Under the pieces are notes generated by a model. That model was not told the origin of the DNA. It worked only from the letters and a program-made list of their open reading frames with translations, and made no database searches. From Sorghum bicolor (Eukaryota; Streptophyta; Magnoliopsida; Poales; Poaceae), in NCBI RefSeq assembly GCF_000003195.3, contig NC_012872.2, forward strand, positions 558,001 to 622,000: a DNA stretch of 64,000 nt. The letters run 5' to 3'. Made by a program: the position numbers and the translations under genes. Below are positions 34,061 through 45,735 of this stretch, one piece after another. Positions within the stretch are counted from its first letter, which is position 1. Each line of letters starts with the position of its first letter.

Positions 34061-35102
34061 TGTCGAGGGTATCGGTAAGGGGTACCCTCAGCGATGCGCA
34101 TTATGAGATTGCCCGTACGAAGGTTGGGACCCTCAATTCGACGCTTTAATCTTACGTACGCGCCGCCATCGACGGTTGCAGCCTCGAATACGGAAATAGC
34201 GTCGAGCGAATCGGTCAGGGCTCGAGCGACGACTACCGTCGAAGACGGAAGCGGGCTCGAGCGAACCGAGAGACGTCGAGCGTCAGGACACTGTCCGCCG
34301 CCTGACGCGCGCACGCGGGCGGGAGCATTAAATGCATCTGACGTTTCCCACCTAACACACGGGTCACGGAAGGCGTGATAGGGAACAAGCTTCTGTCCCA
34401 TCGTTCTTTTTGCAGCCTTCCCACCGAACGACCCAGGGTGTGTCAGGACGCAGGAAACGAGGATGGAACGTCTAATCGGGACCCCCTCGAGACACCCAAG
34501 GTCAGCGCTCCGGATATCAGCATATTACGCGGCGCCCGACCCTCGACCGAACAAGGTCCCTTCCCAGGGACAAGTCGGGCGTCGACTGACAACACCACAG
34601 CTGCTCCGCCGGATCCGCCACCATACCGTACAAGCATGCGACCTCAGAACCAGCACAAGGCGGCTGGCAGGGCAGAACACAGGAGCACGCGCAATCATCA
34701 CCGAGCTATCAAGATGGGACGGCTCGAGGCCATGCCGTACGGAAGCCTCGAGTAGGTCAGCGCTCCATGCGGCTATCGATCCCTACTCTAACATCTATGC
34801 ATGTACCCTGTGTCTCTCCTTGGAGCTATAAAAGGAGGGACTCAGGAATAGAAGAGAGATAGATCACAACACAAGAACACACACACGTAGTAGAGCTACA
34901 CACTTCATACCACGCTTGTATTCGCCCCTGTACAAGCACTTAGGTGCAAGATAATACAAACTCTCTCCCCCCGCTGGACGTAGGGCCTTCTCTTGCCCGA
35001 ACCAGGATAAATCTCTGTGTCTTCTTGCATCACCATCCGGAAAGGGGAGCACGCATACAAATTTACTCGTTGGTGTGACCCCCCGGGGGAAAAACACCGA
35101 CA
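34061..35102 (+). repeat. 3' LTR
   Basis: Same length and ends as the 5' LTR, with its TATA box at 34827-34833. By eye it is identical apart from T at 34177. Confidence 0.95.
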
Positions 35103-35549
35103 AGTAAGCTACAAATAATTAAAATCTTGACTTTAGGAGAATCTTTTGAGTTTAGTTACTCCATGATTAGACAATGTTTGTCAAATAAAAACGAAAGTGC
35201 TATAGGACTCGAAAACAAAAAAATTTGAAACTGAACAAGGCCTTAATAAATATTATCCAATCTTAAATTAACTAGGCTTAAAAAATTCATCTCGTAAGTT
35301 GCAGATAATTATGTAATTAGTTTTTGTTTTCGTATATATTTAATACTCCGTGTATATGCCATAAAATTCGATGTATTCGATGTAACCGATAATCTTGAAA
35401 AAGGTTTTGAGTTTTGGCAAGATAGTCACACATGTTTCAAGTTAACTTTATTGATCTCGAGTCATCGATTAACCACACGGTCATTTAATTTCTTTGCTGT
35501 AAAAAAAACTTTTTCTTTGTAGAGTTAAGTACATGAACATTTTTCTTTA

Positions 35550-35791
35550 GGCCTTGTTTAGTTCACCCAAAAACCAAAAACGTTTCAAGATTCCCCGTCA
35601 CATCGAATCTTGAGGCACATGCATGAAGCATTAGATATAGACGAAAATAAAAACTAATTACACAGTTTGTCTGTAAATCACGAGATGAATCTTTTGAGCC
35701 TAGTTAATCCATAAGTAGATAATATTTGTCAAATAAAAACAAAAATGCTACAGTACCGAAATCTGAAATCTTTTCGGAACTAAACAAGGCC
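35550..35791. mobile_element. Tourist-like MITE
   Basis: GGCCTTGTTTAGTTCACCC to GGAACTAAACAAGGCC, 242 bp, TTA at 35547-35549 and 35792-35794. Confidence 0.85.
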
Positions 35792-36291
35792 TTAGTCTTT
35801 GAACTTGTTAAATGGTGAGTTAGAGACACGGTGCATCACTTAACGAGTTTAGAGACCTAAAAATGTATTTTCAAAATTTATTGACCTCTGGAGCACCTTT
35901 TGACCAGAGTTTAAGTGATGTTCATGCGTTATATTTAACACCAAACAAGCTCATCAACATATATGTTCCATCACAGCTAGCTACTTAGATGGTTAGACCT
36001 CGTTAAGTTACTAATCTTTTTTCAAGGTTTTCTCGTTATATCGAATCTTACAACACATGCACGAAGCAGTAAATGTAGATTAAAAAAATAACTAATTATA
36101 TAATTTATCTATAATTTACGAGACGAATCTTTTAAATTTAGTTTGTTAAAATTTTCACATTAATCTTGGATGCATGCATAAAGAATTAAATATGGATAAA
36201 AAACTAATTGTACAGTTTGTTTAAGCCTAGTTAGTTTATGATACATACGAAAGTGCTACAATAACCATAACTTAAATTTTTCACCAACTTA

Positions 36292-36571
36292 GGTCCTGTT
36301 TTGTTCTAAAAAGATTTGCAGAATTTTTCAGATTCTTTGTCACATCGAATCTTGCGGTACATACATAAAACATTAAATATAGATAAAAAATAACTAATTG
36401 TATAGTTTTTCTGAAATTTGCGAGACAAATCTTTTGAACCTAATTAGTCTATGAGTGGACAATATTTGTCAAATACAAATGAAAGTGCTATAGTGTTCGA
36501 TGCATATGCCGTAAGATTCGATGTGATGAAGAATTTTAAATTTTTTCGGATTTTGGGGTGAACTCGCAAGG
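36292..36571. mobile_element. Tourist-like MITE, diverged
   Basis: GGTCCTGTTTTGTTC after TTA at the left; the right end is worn (GTGAACTCGCAAGG). Confidence 0.6.
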
Positions 36572-36576
36572 ATGAG

Positions 36577-36849
36577 GGCCTTGTTTAGTTCACTCTGAAA
36601 ACCAAAAAGTTTTCAAGATTTCCCATCATATCGAATTTTGTGGCACATGTATGAAACATTAAATATAGACGAAAATAAAAACTAATTACACAGTTTATGC
36701 TTCATGATGGCACAAGTATGAAACATTAAATATAGACTAATTAGTTTTTGTTTTTGTCTATACTTAATGCTTCATGCATGTGCCGCAAGATTTGATGTGA
36801 CGGGGAATCTTGAAAACTTTTTGAATTTCGGGGTAAACTAAACAAGGCC
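36577..36849. mobile_element. Tourist-like MITE with internal rearrangement
   Basis: GGCCTTGTTTAGTTCAC to AAACTAAACAAGGCC. Halfway through, the interior is repeated in inverted order (GAAACATTAAATATAGAC occurs twice), so two copies seem to have fused. Confidence 0.7.
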
Positions 36850-36882
36850 AAAGTGTTACATTACCGAAAACTTTTCAACTAA

Positions 36883-37125
36883 GGCCTTGTTTAGTTCCGA
36901 AAAATTTTTGGATTTCGATACTGTAGCATTTTCGTTTGTTTGTGACAAATATTATTCAATTATGGACTAATTAGGATCAAAAGATTCGTCTCGCGATTTC
37001 CAGCTAAACTGTGTAATTAGTTTTTACTTTCGTCTATATTTAATGCTTTATGCATGTGCCGTAAGATTCGATGTGACGGGAAATCTTGAAATTTTTTTGC
37101 TTTTTGGGGTGAACTAAACAAGGCC
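36883..37125. mobile_element. Tourist-like MITE
   Basis: GGCCTTGTTTAGTTCC to GAACTAAACAAGGCC, 243 bp, with TAA at 36880-36882 and 37126-37128. Confidence 0.85.
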
Positions 37126-40100
37126 TAAACAAGCCCGAAATTCACTACTTCAATCCTGTGTTATTCTCTGGATGGTCATCCTGGTTTACTGTTCACGGAA
37201 GAAAAAAAAAACTCCTCTTTATCCTTTCTTTTCCTCCGGCTCATCTCCTCTCTCCTTTTCCCGACTCTTCTCGTCGCTTCCTCCATCTTCCCCTCCCGAT
37301 CTTTCCAAAGCGGACATGGCGACGGCGCAGCCAGCCATCGCTGGTGCCCGTCCCTCGGCGTGGCTCCTCCTCCTCTCCCCCTTCATCCGTGCGGGCTCCT
37401 CTCTCCTTCTCTAATCTCCGGTCTCGCTCCCTCTCTTGCTCTCCACGCGTGGGCTGGGCGACCATGACGGCGGCGGTGCTCCGCACGGCAGCTGCCGCCC
37501 TCCTCCCTCCCATGTGTGGCGGCACAGACACATATTCGCTCTCCCCATGACCGCGGTCGCGTTTGCTCCGATGAAACCCTGGGTGCCTTGGTGGCTTCGG
37601 ATCTGGCAGCGGCGATCCCCGGCGTGCGTTGTGCTGCCATGGCTGCCTCCGATGGCTTCGCCTCCGTTAGGTGTTGCACACTCTTCCTCCTCCTCCGCTC
37701 TCTGTCACCTGCCGCTCACCTCCTTCGTGCCCTCTCCTGGGCGCGCGAGGCCGCGGCGCTCTTACAGGTGGTTCGCTGGCACGGGTGGTTCCTGGCGGTC
37801 TTCCCACCTCTCCTCCATCCTCCTCGACGCCGGCCTGCAGTGTAGGTTCATGTCTCTTCCTCTCTCTCCCTCCCTCCCTCTCGATCTGTTGAACAATCAC
37901 CGGCGCATGTTGCCATCTTCGATCAGACTGTGGCACGTCATGCGTGCCTACTCCTAATTTTGGTTTTCACTACTAATTTTTGTTTCTAAAGATCTAATGT
38001 GGATGTCCTGTCTATTTATTTACTAATGATGTCAGTTCCTCCTTCCTCCTCTCTACAAATTGTTAGCTGGCCATTTTCAACATGCAACAGAACTGGACCT
38101 GCTCTAAAGAAGAGAAAGCTGTGTGGATGCATCGGCAGTTAGCATCTTAACTTTGCATGATGCTGGTTCTTGCCAGTTAAATTGATAGTATAGGTTACAT
38201 TGGCTAACATGATATTACTACAGTATGTACCATCAGGCTGTGTTGCATAAACGACCATATTTGATTTTGTATCGCCATTCGAGAATGCTGGTTCAACATC
38301 TTCTGGATAGATATTTTGGTTTCAATTTGATCTTATGAATTCCCTGTTGCTGTGTGGATCTATAGGTTCTTGTCCCCTACAATATCCATCAGCTCCACCA
38401 CCGGGGTCATTTCTCCAGAACTAGCTTCTCGTGCTCACCACCCCTTAAGCTTGGATCCGTTTCCTCACTGGTTATAATCGGATGTTCTCAACATCCGCCA
38501 TTGGCCATTTTTCCATTCTTCAGCCTGTGATGAAAATTCCATACCACTACTCAAGGATAGGATCTGATGTTCATTCGCTTGTGAGGTACTCGGCATGACC
38601 TGCTATGTACCCCAGTTGTTGGCATGCCTTGAAGCTCCAAGTTGATAACAAATGATGATTGGTATGTTTTTGAGGCCTCTAAAAATCCTGCCTGCTTTGA
38701 AAAAATATTACCTTCTTCGTTGTTGCAGCAAAAATTTTATGAACCTTTAAAACAACGTGGTGGTTTGCAGGGCAGAAATGTTAGTGGGAGTTACTATTAT
38801 TTATGTTAAAGTTTTCTTTGCTCTATTTTATATAGGCGCTGCAACTAGATGAAGAGCAAAGGAGTTTTCATTTATTAAGAACATTTTTTTGTAGCTATCC
38901 GTTTGTTATGAACAATTTTTTGCCTAATTTTTTTAACATAACAGTTGCTAATTACGTATTTCAGCTTACTACGCCACAGTGATTGTCTCTGCCAAATTCT
39001 GTTAACAGCTGATTCTCCAACAATTCTAATCCAGCGTGGGTGCCCACATTTTAGGCATCAATGTGGCTCTATGATTCTTGCCTGCGGTTCTTTTTTTGCC
39101 AGCAACATTTATTTCCAGGTGCATCTTTGGGTATCTGTAGACATCTATAACACTTTGGAATTCTAAAAAGAAAAAAAACATATACTATTTCTCATGTTCC
39201 ATTTATCGTGAATCACTCATGTCTCAATACTCGACCGGACATAGTTCACGTTTTTTACCTTTTGTATCAGATCTAATAGATTTCCTTCATTTCTCATCTA
39301 TACCTCTACAGAATGCACCCTTTGTTATCTTCAGTCTTTTCTTACTTGGATTAAATTAATGTCTAAATTATTTGGGTGCTTTATGATAGCCTTCCTTTTA
39401 TGAATAGCTAAATATACTGCTTTTCCAGATATTTGTATCTCACAATTAGGGGATAAAAAATACTTATAGTTTTGGCTTGTGGATATCATGGACACTTGAG
39501 GTACCTGTTTCATGTGCTTAAAACTAGCCATCTTATCAGTAGGTTAGCTTGTTGAAATCATGTACAGAAACATTTGCTCAAGTATAGGCTATTGTTTACT
39601 TTATGTCCATACATCAATCCTTTCCTATTTGCCTATTTGTCTTGTTTTTCCATAACTACTGCTTCAAATCCATGTGTACAGAACAACTTTCATCGGTTTA
39701 CATATAATTTTGTTGTGTACCTTTCTTTTTTATAACACATATCTGTTGTCTTCTCTTAGTTTATATACCTTTCTTATAGTATGCTGGATTCAAGGTTTAA
39801 TTTGATTATATCAAACCAATTTCTCATTGCTGACTTTTGCTTTTAATTTATTCCATGAGAGAGATTGTTCTATGCTGCCAATTTTTTGTAGCACCAGCTG
39901 CATTAGCAAATTAAACTAGGTCCATGGATTTTTGCTAATTGTTATTTAAATAGGGACCATGTTATGCATATGCTCAGACTAATCAGGTAGCTCATTAGGT
40001 CCATGGATCTTTGCTAATTGTTATTTAAATAGAGACCATGTTATGCAGATGCTCAGGCTCACCAGGTACCTCATTAAGAACAACTCTTTTTAGAACATTC

Positions 40101-43018
40101 AGTATCCTGTATTCTAACTTTTTTGTTCCTCATGATTTACGTCATGGTTTTCTCTAGGCTGACCTGGTACCTCATTCAGCACAACTCCTATTTTTCGTTT
40201 GTTGGAGGTATAAAAGTGTCATTGACTTCAAAATACAGGTGATTGATGGCATTTTCAAAGGACTGGTGAGTGAGGGGCTGAGGACATTGTGTTTCTTAAA
40301 ATCTCAATATTTTTCCCTTTTACCTTGGCTTTTGCAGTGAGTTCTTGGGAGTTTGGCCTATTTAGGATGAGCTTACAGGTTTTCTAGGTCCCTATGTTAC
40401 TTTATTCTTCTCTGTATGTGTGTATAGTTTTCTAGAAACATGCCAATAGGGAGACTGCTATTATTCCCCTTATGCAAGGCTGCTACAAAATTTAATATTG
40501 AATGCGCATTACTTTGCTCCTCTGGTAATTCCTGTTTACTGACCACATAAGGATCAGCTTGAAAATGCTCTATACACTCCCTTTTGGCTAGCTAAGAGAA
40601 CCACACTAATCTGCTGTGAGTCTTCTGATTATTGACTGAGGAAAAATACATGGACTATAATTCATTTCAAATCCATGTTGTCATAACAATGTATTTCAAA
40701 AGGTTTGTAGTAATTTTAGTTTAGTAAGGAAAACATGATAGGTTACATGAATTTTTTCATGTTATGTTGCAATTGTTTACCTCCATCTGTAACTGACCCT
40801 AAGACTGGTGGCCTCGGCGTTGTGTTGTCTAATTTTTGCAATGAAGTGAATAAAGGGGTAAGTAACAAAAAAAAAGGATAGATATAAAATTGGTATTTTT
40901 CAATTTCACTTCGAGCCCAACTCGATTTTCTTATATATTGGTTTTGCCATTTCTTACATACTGATAATATATCCTTCACTCACTGGATTATTTTTGCATA
41001 TTTTTTCTCCATATATATTAGCTTCAATCTCCCATAGTTGTACCATATTCAAGTAGTTGGTGAATGCCGTCCCAGTAGCATTATGTACTTAGCGATGAAT
41101 GACAACTCATAAATGATATTTCTACTACAATGAAATTACTATTGGATTATATTCTGGCAGTACAAATTAATTTTATTGACCTCTCTCTAATTTTATCTTC
41201 TACTCACGAATAATTCACTCATGGACTATGTGCACCATGTGGTTGATGATTTACCTCTACAACAGTTTTGGTTGCCAATCAAGTAACCATGGTCAGCTTT
41301 ATGCAGGAAAAAGGATGTCCATGTACATATCTATGGTCAGTCTTATGTGTCAAAAGAAGCAAACAAGAAGCACATGGGCAGCAGTACAACCATCCTTCTC
41401 GACACCAACGGTTGTGGAGAGCTATCTTAGTTATTACCTCATGGCCTCCTAGATCAATTTCAGCATATGAGCTGAGAGCATTTGCAGGTGAAGACATTCT
41501 CAGCATGCTTCTTAATGCACCATATATATAGTAGTTGCTATTTTTTTGCCCACCTGAAATGTAATCACAGATTCACATTTTGTCTATCCTACCTTTCTCT
41601 ACAAATTGTAGTCAGTGTTATGTCTATTGTTTAAGGCGGTTCACATTGAGGTCTGATTGATAGATAGAGCTCTTAGACCTGTTTGTAGGCTTAATTTAAA
41701 ATTTCTGCCGAATAACTTTTTTTATTAAAAAATGATTTCCATGCTCCACTTTCACATGATATTGCCTATACAAAATATGTTATTTGCTTCCTGCTGAATT
41801 TCGTGCTCAGCGAACTTATATCTTCTCTCCACATATTGTAATGTCAAAAACCACACAATTTGAATTCTGGAGAAAGTTAACCTTTTAAAGCTAGCAATTT
41901 ATCCATGATACTCTAATGAACCTGAAAAGTACCTTTTTCTTTTCGGAGCTAGCAATTTATCCGTGACACTAGCTACTACATTCTTCTCTATTATATAAAT
42001 GAAGTTTTTTTTCTCTGTGTTTTTCCATCGTCCTTTGGAATATACACACATACATATATGTACAGAACCTATTAGCTTTACTGACTTTATGGATATTGTG
42101 GGCCTGTTTATTTCTTCGTTACATGCTCACAAAAATATTCAGCAAAATATTCTTACCAAAACAATAATTTACTTTCAATGTTCCTTCAGTCTGGTGGAGA
42201 ACAACAATTTGTTTGGTTGGAATTGACAAGATGAATCTTTTAAGCTTATTGGACAATATTTATCGAATACAAACGAAACTAAGACCAGCAGGCGCTAGAG
42301 GCTAGAGGGCACGACCGCCGTGGTTGAGCTGACCAGCAGCAGCAGCAGGGCATGGGCAGCGTACGTACACCACTAGAGCGTCAGCAGTAGCGGGAGCGGG
42401 CTGGCTGGAGCCCTGAGCAGAGCAGCAGCGTCTTCCTTCCACATGGGATGGAGGGGCCAGGCAGAGGACTCTGGAATCTTTTTGGCGGACGCATGCTGCA
42501 TGAGGCTGGCAGGCTTAGCCTCGGGCTCGGGGACCGCGCGCCTGACCGCCCGCGTCCGCGCGCCTTCCTTGCACATGCAGCGCAACGTCTCACGGTCACG
42601 GTACCACCACGATGGTCACGGGCGTGGACGAAGCAAGCGCACGGCGGCGTGGCTTTAATTTGCTGAGCCCTGAGCCCTGAGTGAGCAGCAGCAGCAGGAG
42701 GGGAGGGGAGGGGCCAGGCAGAGGACGATACTACTGTATAGTGCGTAGACCAGGCAGGCTAGCTATGCCTCGGGGACCGTGCCCTGACGCCCGCGTCCGC
42801 CTTCCTCCGGGCCGCGTGTCGACGATACATGATGCGGCCACCAGCAGCAGGCTGCTGTGTAGTAGTAATGTGTCTTGTCTGGTGTGGCGTGGGAGGCCTT
42901 CCCTTTGGACAAAAGTCGCCTCCTCCTCGTTTTCTATCTTCCTCGCCTATAACCTCCCACACCGCCCCGGCCACCACCGCCCCGCATCCCGCCCTCCCCA
43001 ACTGCTGCCGCCGCCGCC
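37126..43018. other. Long region without a recognised gene
   Basis: 37200-37960 is CT-rich and then GC-rich like a plant 5' leader; its ORFs, including one of 130 codons at 37158-37550, have no recognisable relatives. 37960-42190 is AT-rich with poly(T) tracts and looks like intron or non-coding transcript sequence. A 79-bp tandem duplication lies at 39921-40078 and a partial MITE body at 42193-42290. 42290-43018 is GC-rich and contains a diverged duplication, probably the old promoter of the fossil gene at 43019. A non-coding RNA gene is possible, but the sequence alone does not show one. Confidence 0.45.
39921..40078. repeat. 79-bp tandem duplication
   Basis: Units 39921-39999 and 40000-40078 both begin TCCATGGAT and contain GACCATGTTATGCA. 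A third partial echo (AGGCTGACCTGGTACCTCAT) lies near 40157. Confidence 0.75.
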
Positions 43019-43744
43019 ATGGCCTCGCCCGCGCTCCAACTCTGTGAACCATCCAAGGCCTGCGTCCTTGCTCTCCGCGACTACCTCCCCGACGGCCTGA
43101 AACTCGAGCTGCGCTCACCACCGAAGAAGAACAAGAAGGGCATGAGCCTTACCTTCGCATCCTTCGTGTTCGCCGGAGCGGTGCCGCCCTACTCCGATTT
43201 CCTCCTCGACGTGCTCCGCTACTACCACATCCAGCTAGCCCACCTCACCCCTTTCTCCATCCTCAGCCTCTCCGTCTTCGCCCACCTCTGCGTCAAGTGG
43301 CTCAACGGTCCCACCCTCTCTCGATCTCTTCCGTCTATACTATGTCTGCTGCCCCTCGTCGCGGCATGAGGCTGCCGGTCCCATCGGAAGCTGCTTTTTT
43401 CAACTTCAAACGCCCGTGCGCAGCTGGTACATCCATGTCCCCAGGCGCAAAACTGATCGATGGAGCCAAAACTGGTTCTTCATCCAGGACCTGGACCGGC
43501 ACACGGAGACGGCCGTCCCGACCACGCTTGCTGTCAGCAGACCGTCCTGGACTGAAGTGCTCACCTCGAAGCGCCGCGGTGAGCTGGAGTCGCTCCGGCA
43601 GCGTGTGGCGGAGCTCAGCCGAAGTGGGCTCACCGGGGACAAGGTCATGCTCGACGCCGTCAAGCACCGCCTGGCGCCGCTCCGCAAGGAACCCAAGATT
43701 TTCCCTGGAGGTCCTATTCCTTCCTAGTTCCCATTTTTTTTAGC

Positions 43745-43935
43745 ACTGTTGTTTTTTATTTTTCAATTATTATTCAATCATTGACTAACTATAGTCAACA
43801 GTTTCATCTCACGATATACAATATACAGATAAAATGTGCAATTACTTTTTATTTTCGTTCATAATAATTAGTGCTTCATGTGATGCAAGATTCGATAATC
43901 TTGAAAATTTTTTGGATTTTGAGGTGAACGCCTTA
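43745..43935. mobile_element. Tourist-like MITE body in the fossil gene's intron
   Basis: The interior keeps the family phrases (TTGACTAACTA, TTTCATCTCAC, TTCGATAATCTTG); both ends are lost. Confidence 0.5.
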
Positions 43936-44209
43936 TAGTATAACGGGATATAACTCCTTTTGCGTGCATGCAGATGCAGAAGCAGACCGCCAGCAGACCC
44001 AGATCAGGATGCATAGAATATTTGGTAACATCAAAACCAAGATGACACCTCGTCAAAAAAAAATGGTCCAAGAGGAAGAGTCGGACGACGCAGACGGAGA
44101 GTCGGCCGACGACGCAGAGGATGACGAGGAAGAGTCGGCCGGTGACAAAGAGTCGGGCGACGATGAGGACTACGACCACGACCACGTCGCCGGGTCCCCT
44201 GCGGGGCAC

Positions 44210-44218
44210 GACGGGGAC
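44210..44218. repeat. 9-bp target-site duplication of the Pack-MULE (left copy)
   Basis: GACGGGGAC is repeated at 46263-46271; removing one copy and the element joins the host exon in frame. Confidence 0.8.
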
Positions 44219-44520
44219 GGAGCCAGATTAGGTGACTTTGCAGAGCAAAGTTACATTGTAACTTTCCTGCGATCTCCACCCTCCATTCCCTATCCAATGA
44301 CTCAGCACGCATACAATGCAAAGGCTTGCAACACTTAGCATTTTTCGTCCACTTCGGCAGGAGGCAGCAGTCTGTGGCAGTTCCATGCCGGTGATCATGA
44401 GTTCATGACCAGCTCTGGCGGGCTGCCCTCCCTTGTGGTGAGGACATGAAGCAGCCCCGACCACTAGATCCCGTAGCCGAGGCCATAGTCAACCATATGC
44501 AGGTGGTGCCCCCCGCCATC

Positions 44521-45124
44521 TGCGTTACCCCGATACTTCTCTGAATCGCCGTATCGGTATCGCGATACGTATCCGATACGGCGATACGCCGATACGGCGC
44601 CGATACGGTATCGGAGAAGTATCAGGGAAATAGAGAAATAAAAATAAATAAAATAAATCCGATACTTCGTCGATACTAGACCGATACCTTCCCGATACTT
44701 CCCAGCCCATAACCTCTCAAATTGAAGTCCATCAAATTAGCAGCTCATTTTTGTGGTCCATTTACACAACACTAAAACTCTACTAGCCACCACACGTACA
44801 CAATAGATGTAGTAGCGAACTTAGCCTAAAACTTATAGTATCCTAATATTTATTATTCTGCTGTAAGGATATTAAAAATAATATTTAGTTTTCTGCTAGT
44901 GTGAAACCAAGTATCTTAAATGTTTCATGGTACTAGCCATGTCTATATTTTGTCATCTCTATTTGTTGATTATTCTACTAGAGTGAAAATTATTCTTAAT
45001 AGAAGTATTCTGATTTTTTTGATATATTTATATACTTGCCGTATCGGCGTATCCTTGTTTTCTGAAAATGCCGTATCAACGTATCGCCGTATCGGTATCG
45101 CCGTATCCGTATCCCGTAACGTAG
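44521..45124. mobile_element. Non-autonomous DNA element with CGATACG subterminal arrays
   Basis: The 9-bp repeat CCCGCCATC at 44512-44520 and 45125-45133 brackets 604 bp. The ends are roughly inverted (TGCGTTAC...GATAC against CTACGTTAC...GATAC). Both subterminal regions are packed with CGATACG, CGTATCG and CCGATAC in both orientations; the middle is AT-rich and non-coding. The 9-bp duplication favours a Mutator-type element, but the superfamily is not certain. Confidence 0.65.
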
Positions 45125-45657
45125 CCCGCCATCGACAGTGGCAGCGGCGTTGTGGACGGTCCTATTGGAGAAGACGAGGCCGTGAAGCTCGAAGAGGGAA
45201 TCAACGGTGGGAGACTCACAGCTCGTTGTGGATCATGGACGGGGGTGAGGCGTGGCGCTTAGGGGTGCCTGCGGGCTGCTGCTGCCATGGCCTTGGACGG
45301 CCATCGATGTGCGTGAGCCTCCGGCCCCGGGGCAAGCGAGCTCTGCAGCACGCGGGCTCCTCCGAGTGCGAGCGCTAGCTGCCGGTGCGAGCTCTGCAAC
45401 ACATGGGTTTTTCTAGGAGGGAGCAGCGGCCGTGCGGGGACGCAGCCGCTGAGCACGATAGCTGCCGGACGCAGCCAACTTGGGTTCCATGAACGTGGCA
45501 TCGGACGCGACTTTCTCGCGGGTGAGGCAGCAGCCTACTGCTGGACTTGCTGAATGTGGACAACATGCTGCTGCGGCTCTCCGTCGACGACCTGCGCCAC
45601 GCCTTCTTCTTCTTCTTCGTTGATGCCGATGACAATGGCACCATGTTCACCACTAAG

Positions 45658-45735
45658 CTTGCCATCCACGGCGGCGCGGGCGTGGACCCGAACTTGCCGG
45701 AGCACCGCCAGGCGGAGGCGCAGCACTTGCTGGTG
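45658..45735 (+). pseudogene. Captured fragment of isoaspartyl peptidase/L-asparaginase
   Basis: The + frame reads AIHGGAGVDPNLPEHRQAEA, which corresponds to the extreme N-terminus of plant isoaspartyl peptidase/L-asparaginase (the HGGAG motif). Similarity stops after about 26 residues, and the surrounding Pack-MULE sequence is unrelated. The catalytic Thr region is absent, so this is a gene scrap and not an enzyme. Confidence 0.55.

Larger units (their letters stand above)
20813..35102 (+). mobile_element. Complete Tat-lineage Ty3/gypsy LTR retrotransposon, 14,290 bp
   Basis: Two 1,042-bp LTRs (20813-21854, 34061-35102), both TG...CA, are flanked by the same five bases AGTAA (20808-20812, 35103-35107). 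Inside, in order, are a PBS, a gag-protease frame, an RT-RNaseH-integrase frame, a 5.8-kb 3' region with an antisense spliced gene, and a hairpin plus PPT. RT before integrase makes it Ty3/gypsy. The extra archaeal-type RNase H after the RT-linked one, the long 3' spacer and the antisense ORF are hallmarks of the plant Tat clade (Grande, Retand, RIRE2 relatives). It inserted between the aquaporin gene and a MITE cluster. The exact family name is not assigned. Confidence 0.93.
35103..37125. repeat. Cluster of whole and broken Tourist-like MITEs
   Basis: Nearly all of these 2 kb is derived from one MITE family. Partial bodies at about 35108-35241, 35242-35420 and 35990-36290 lie in both orientations next to the better copies listed separately. 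No coding sequence is seen. Confidence 0.7.

Noticed and set aside
37158..37550. 130-codon ORF in the CT-rich stretch
   Set aside because: Low-complexity Ser/Pro/Arg composition from CT repeats, no family, competing frames of similar length.
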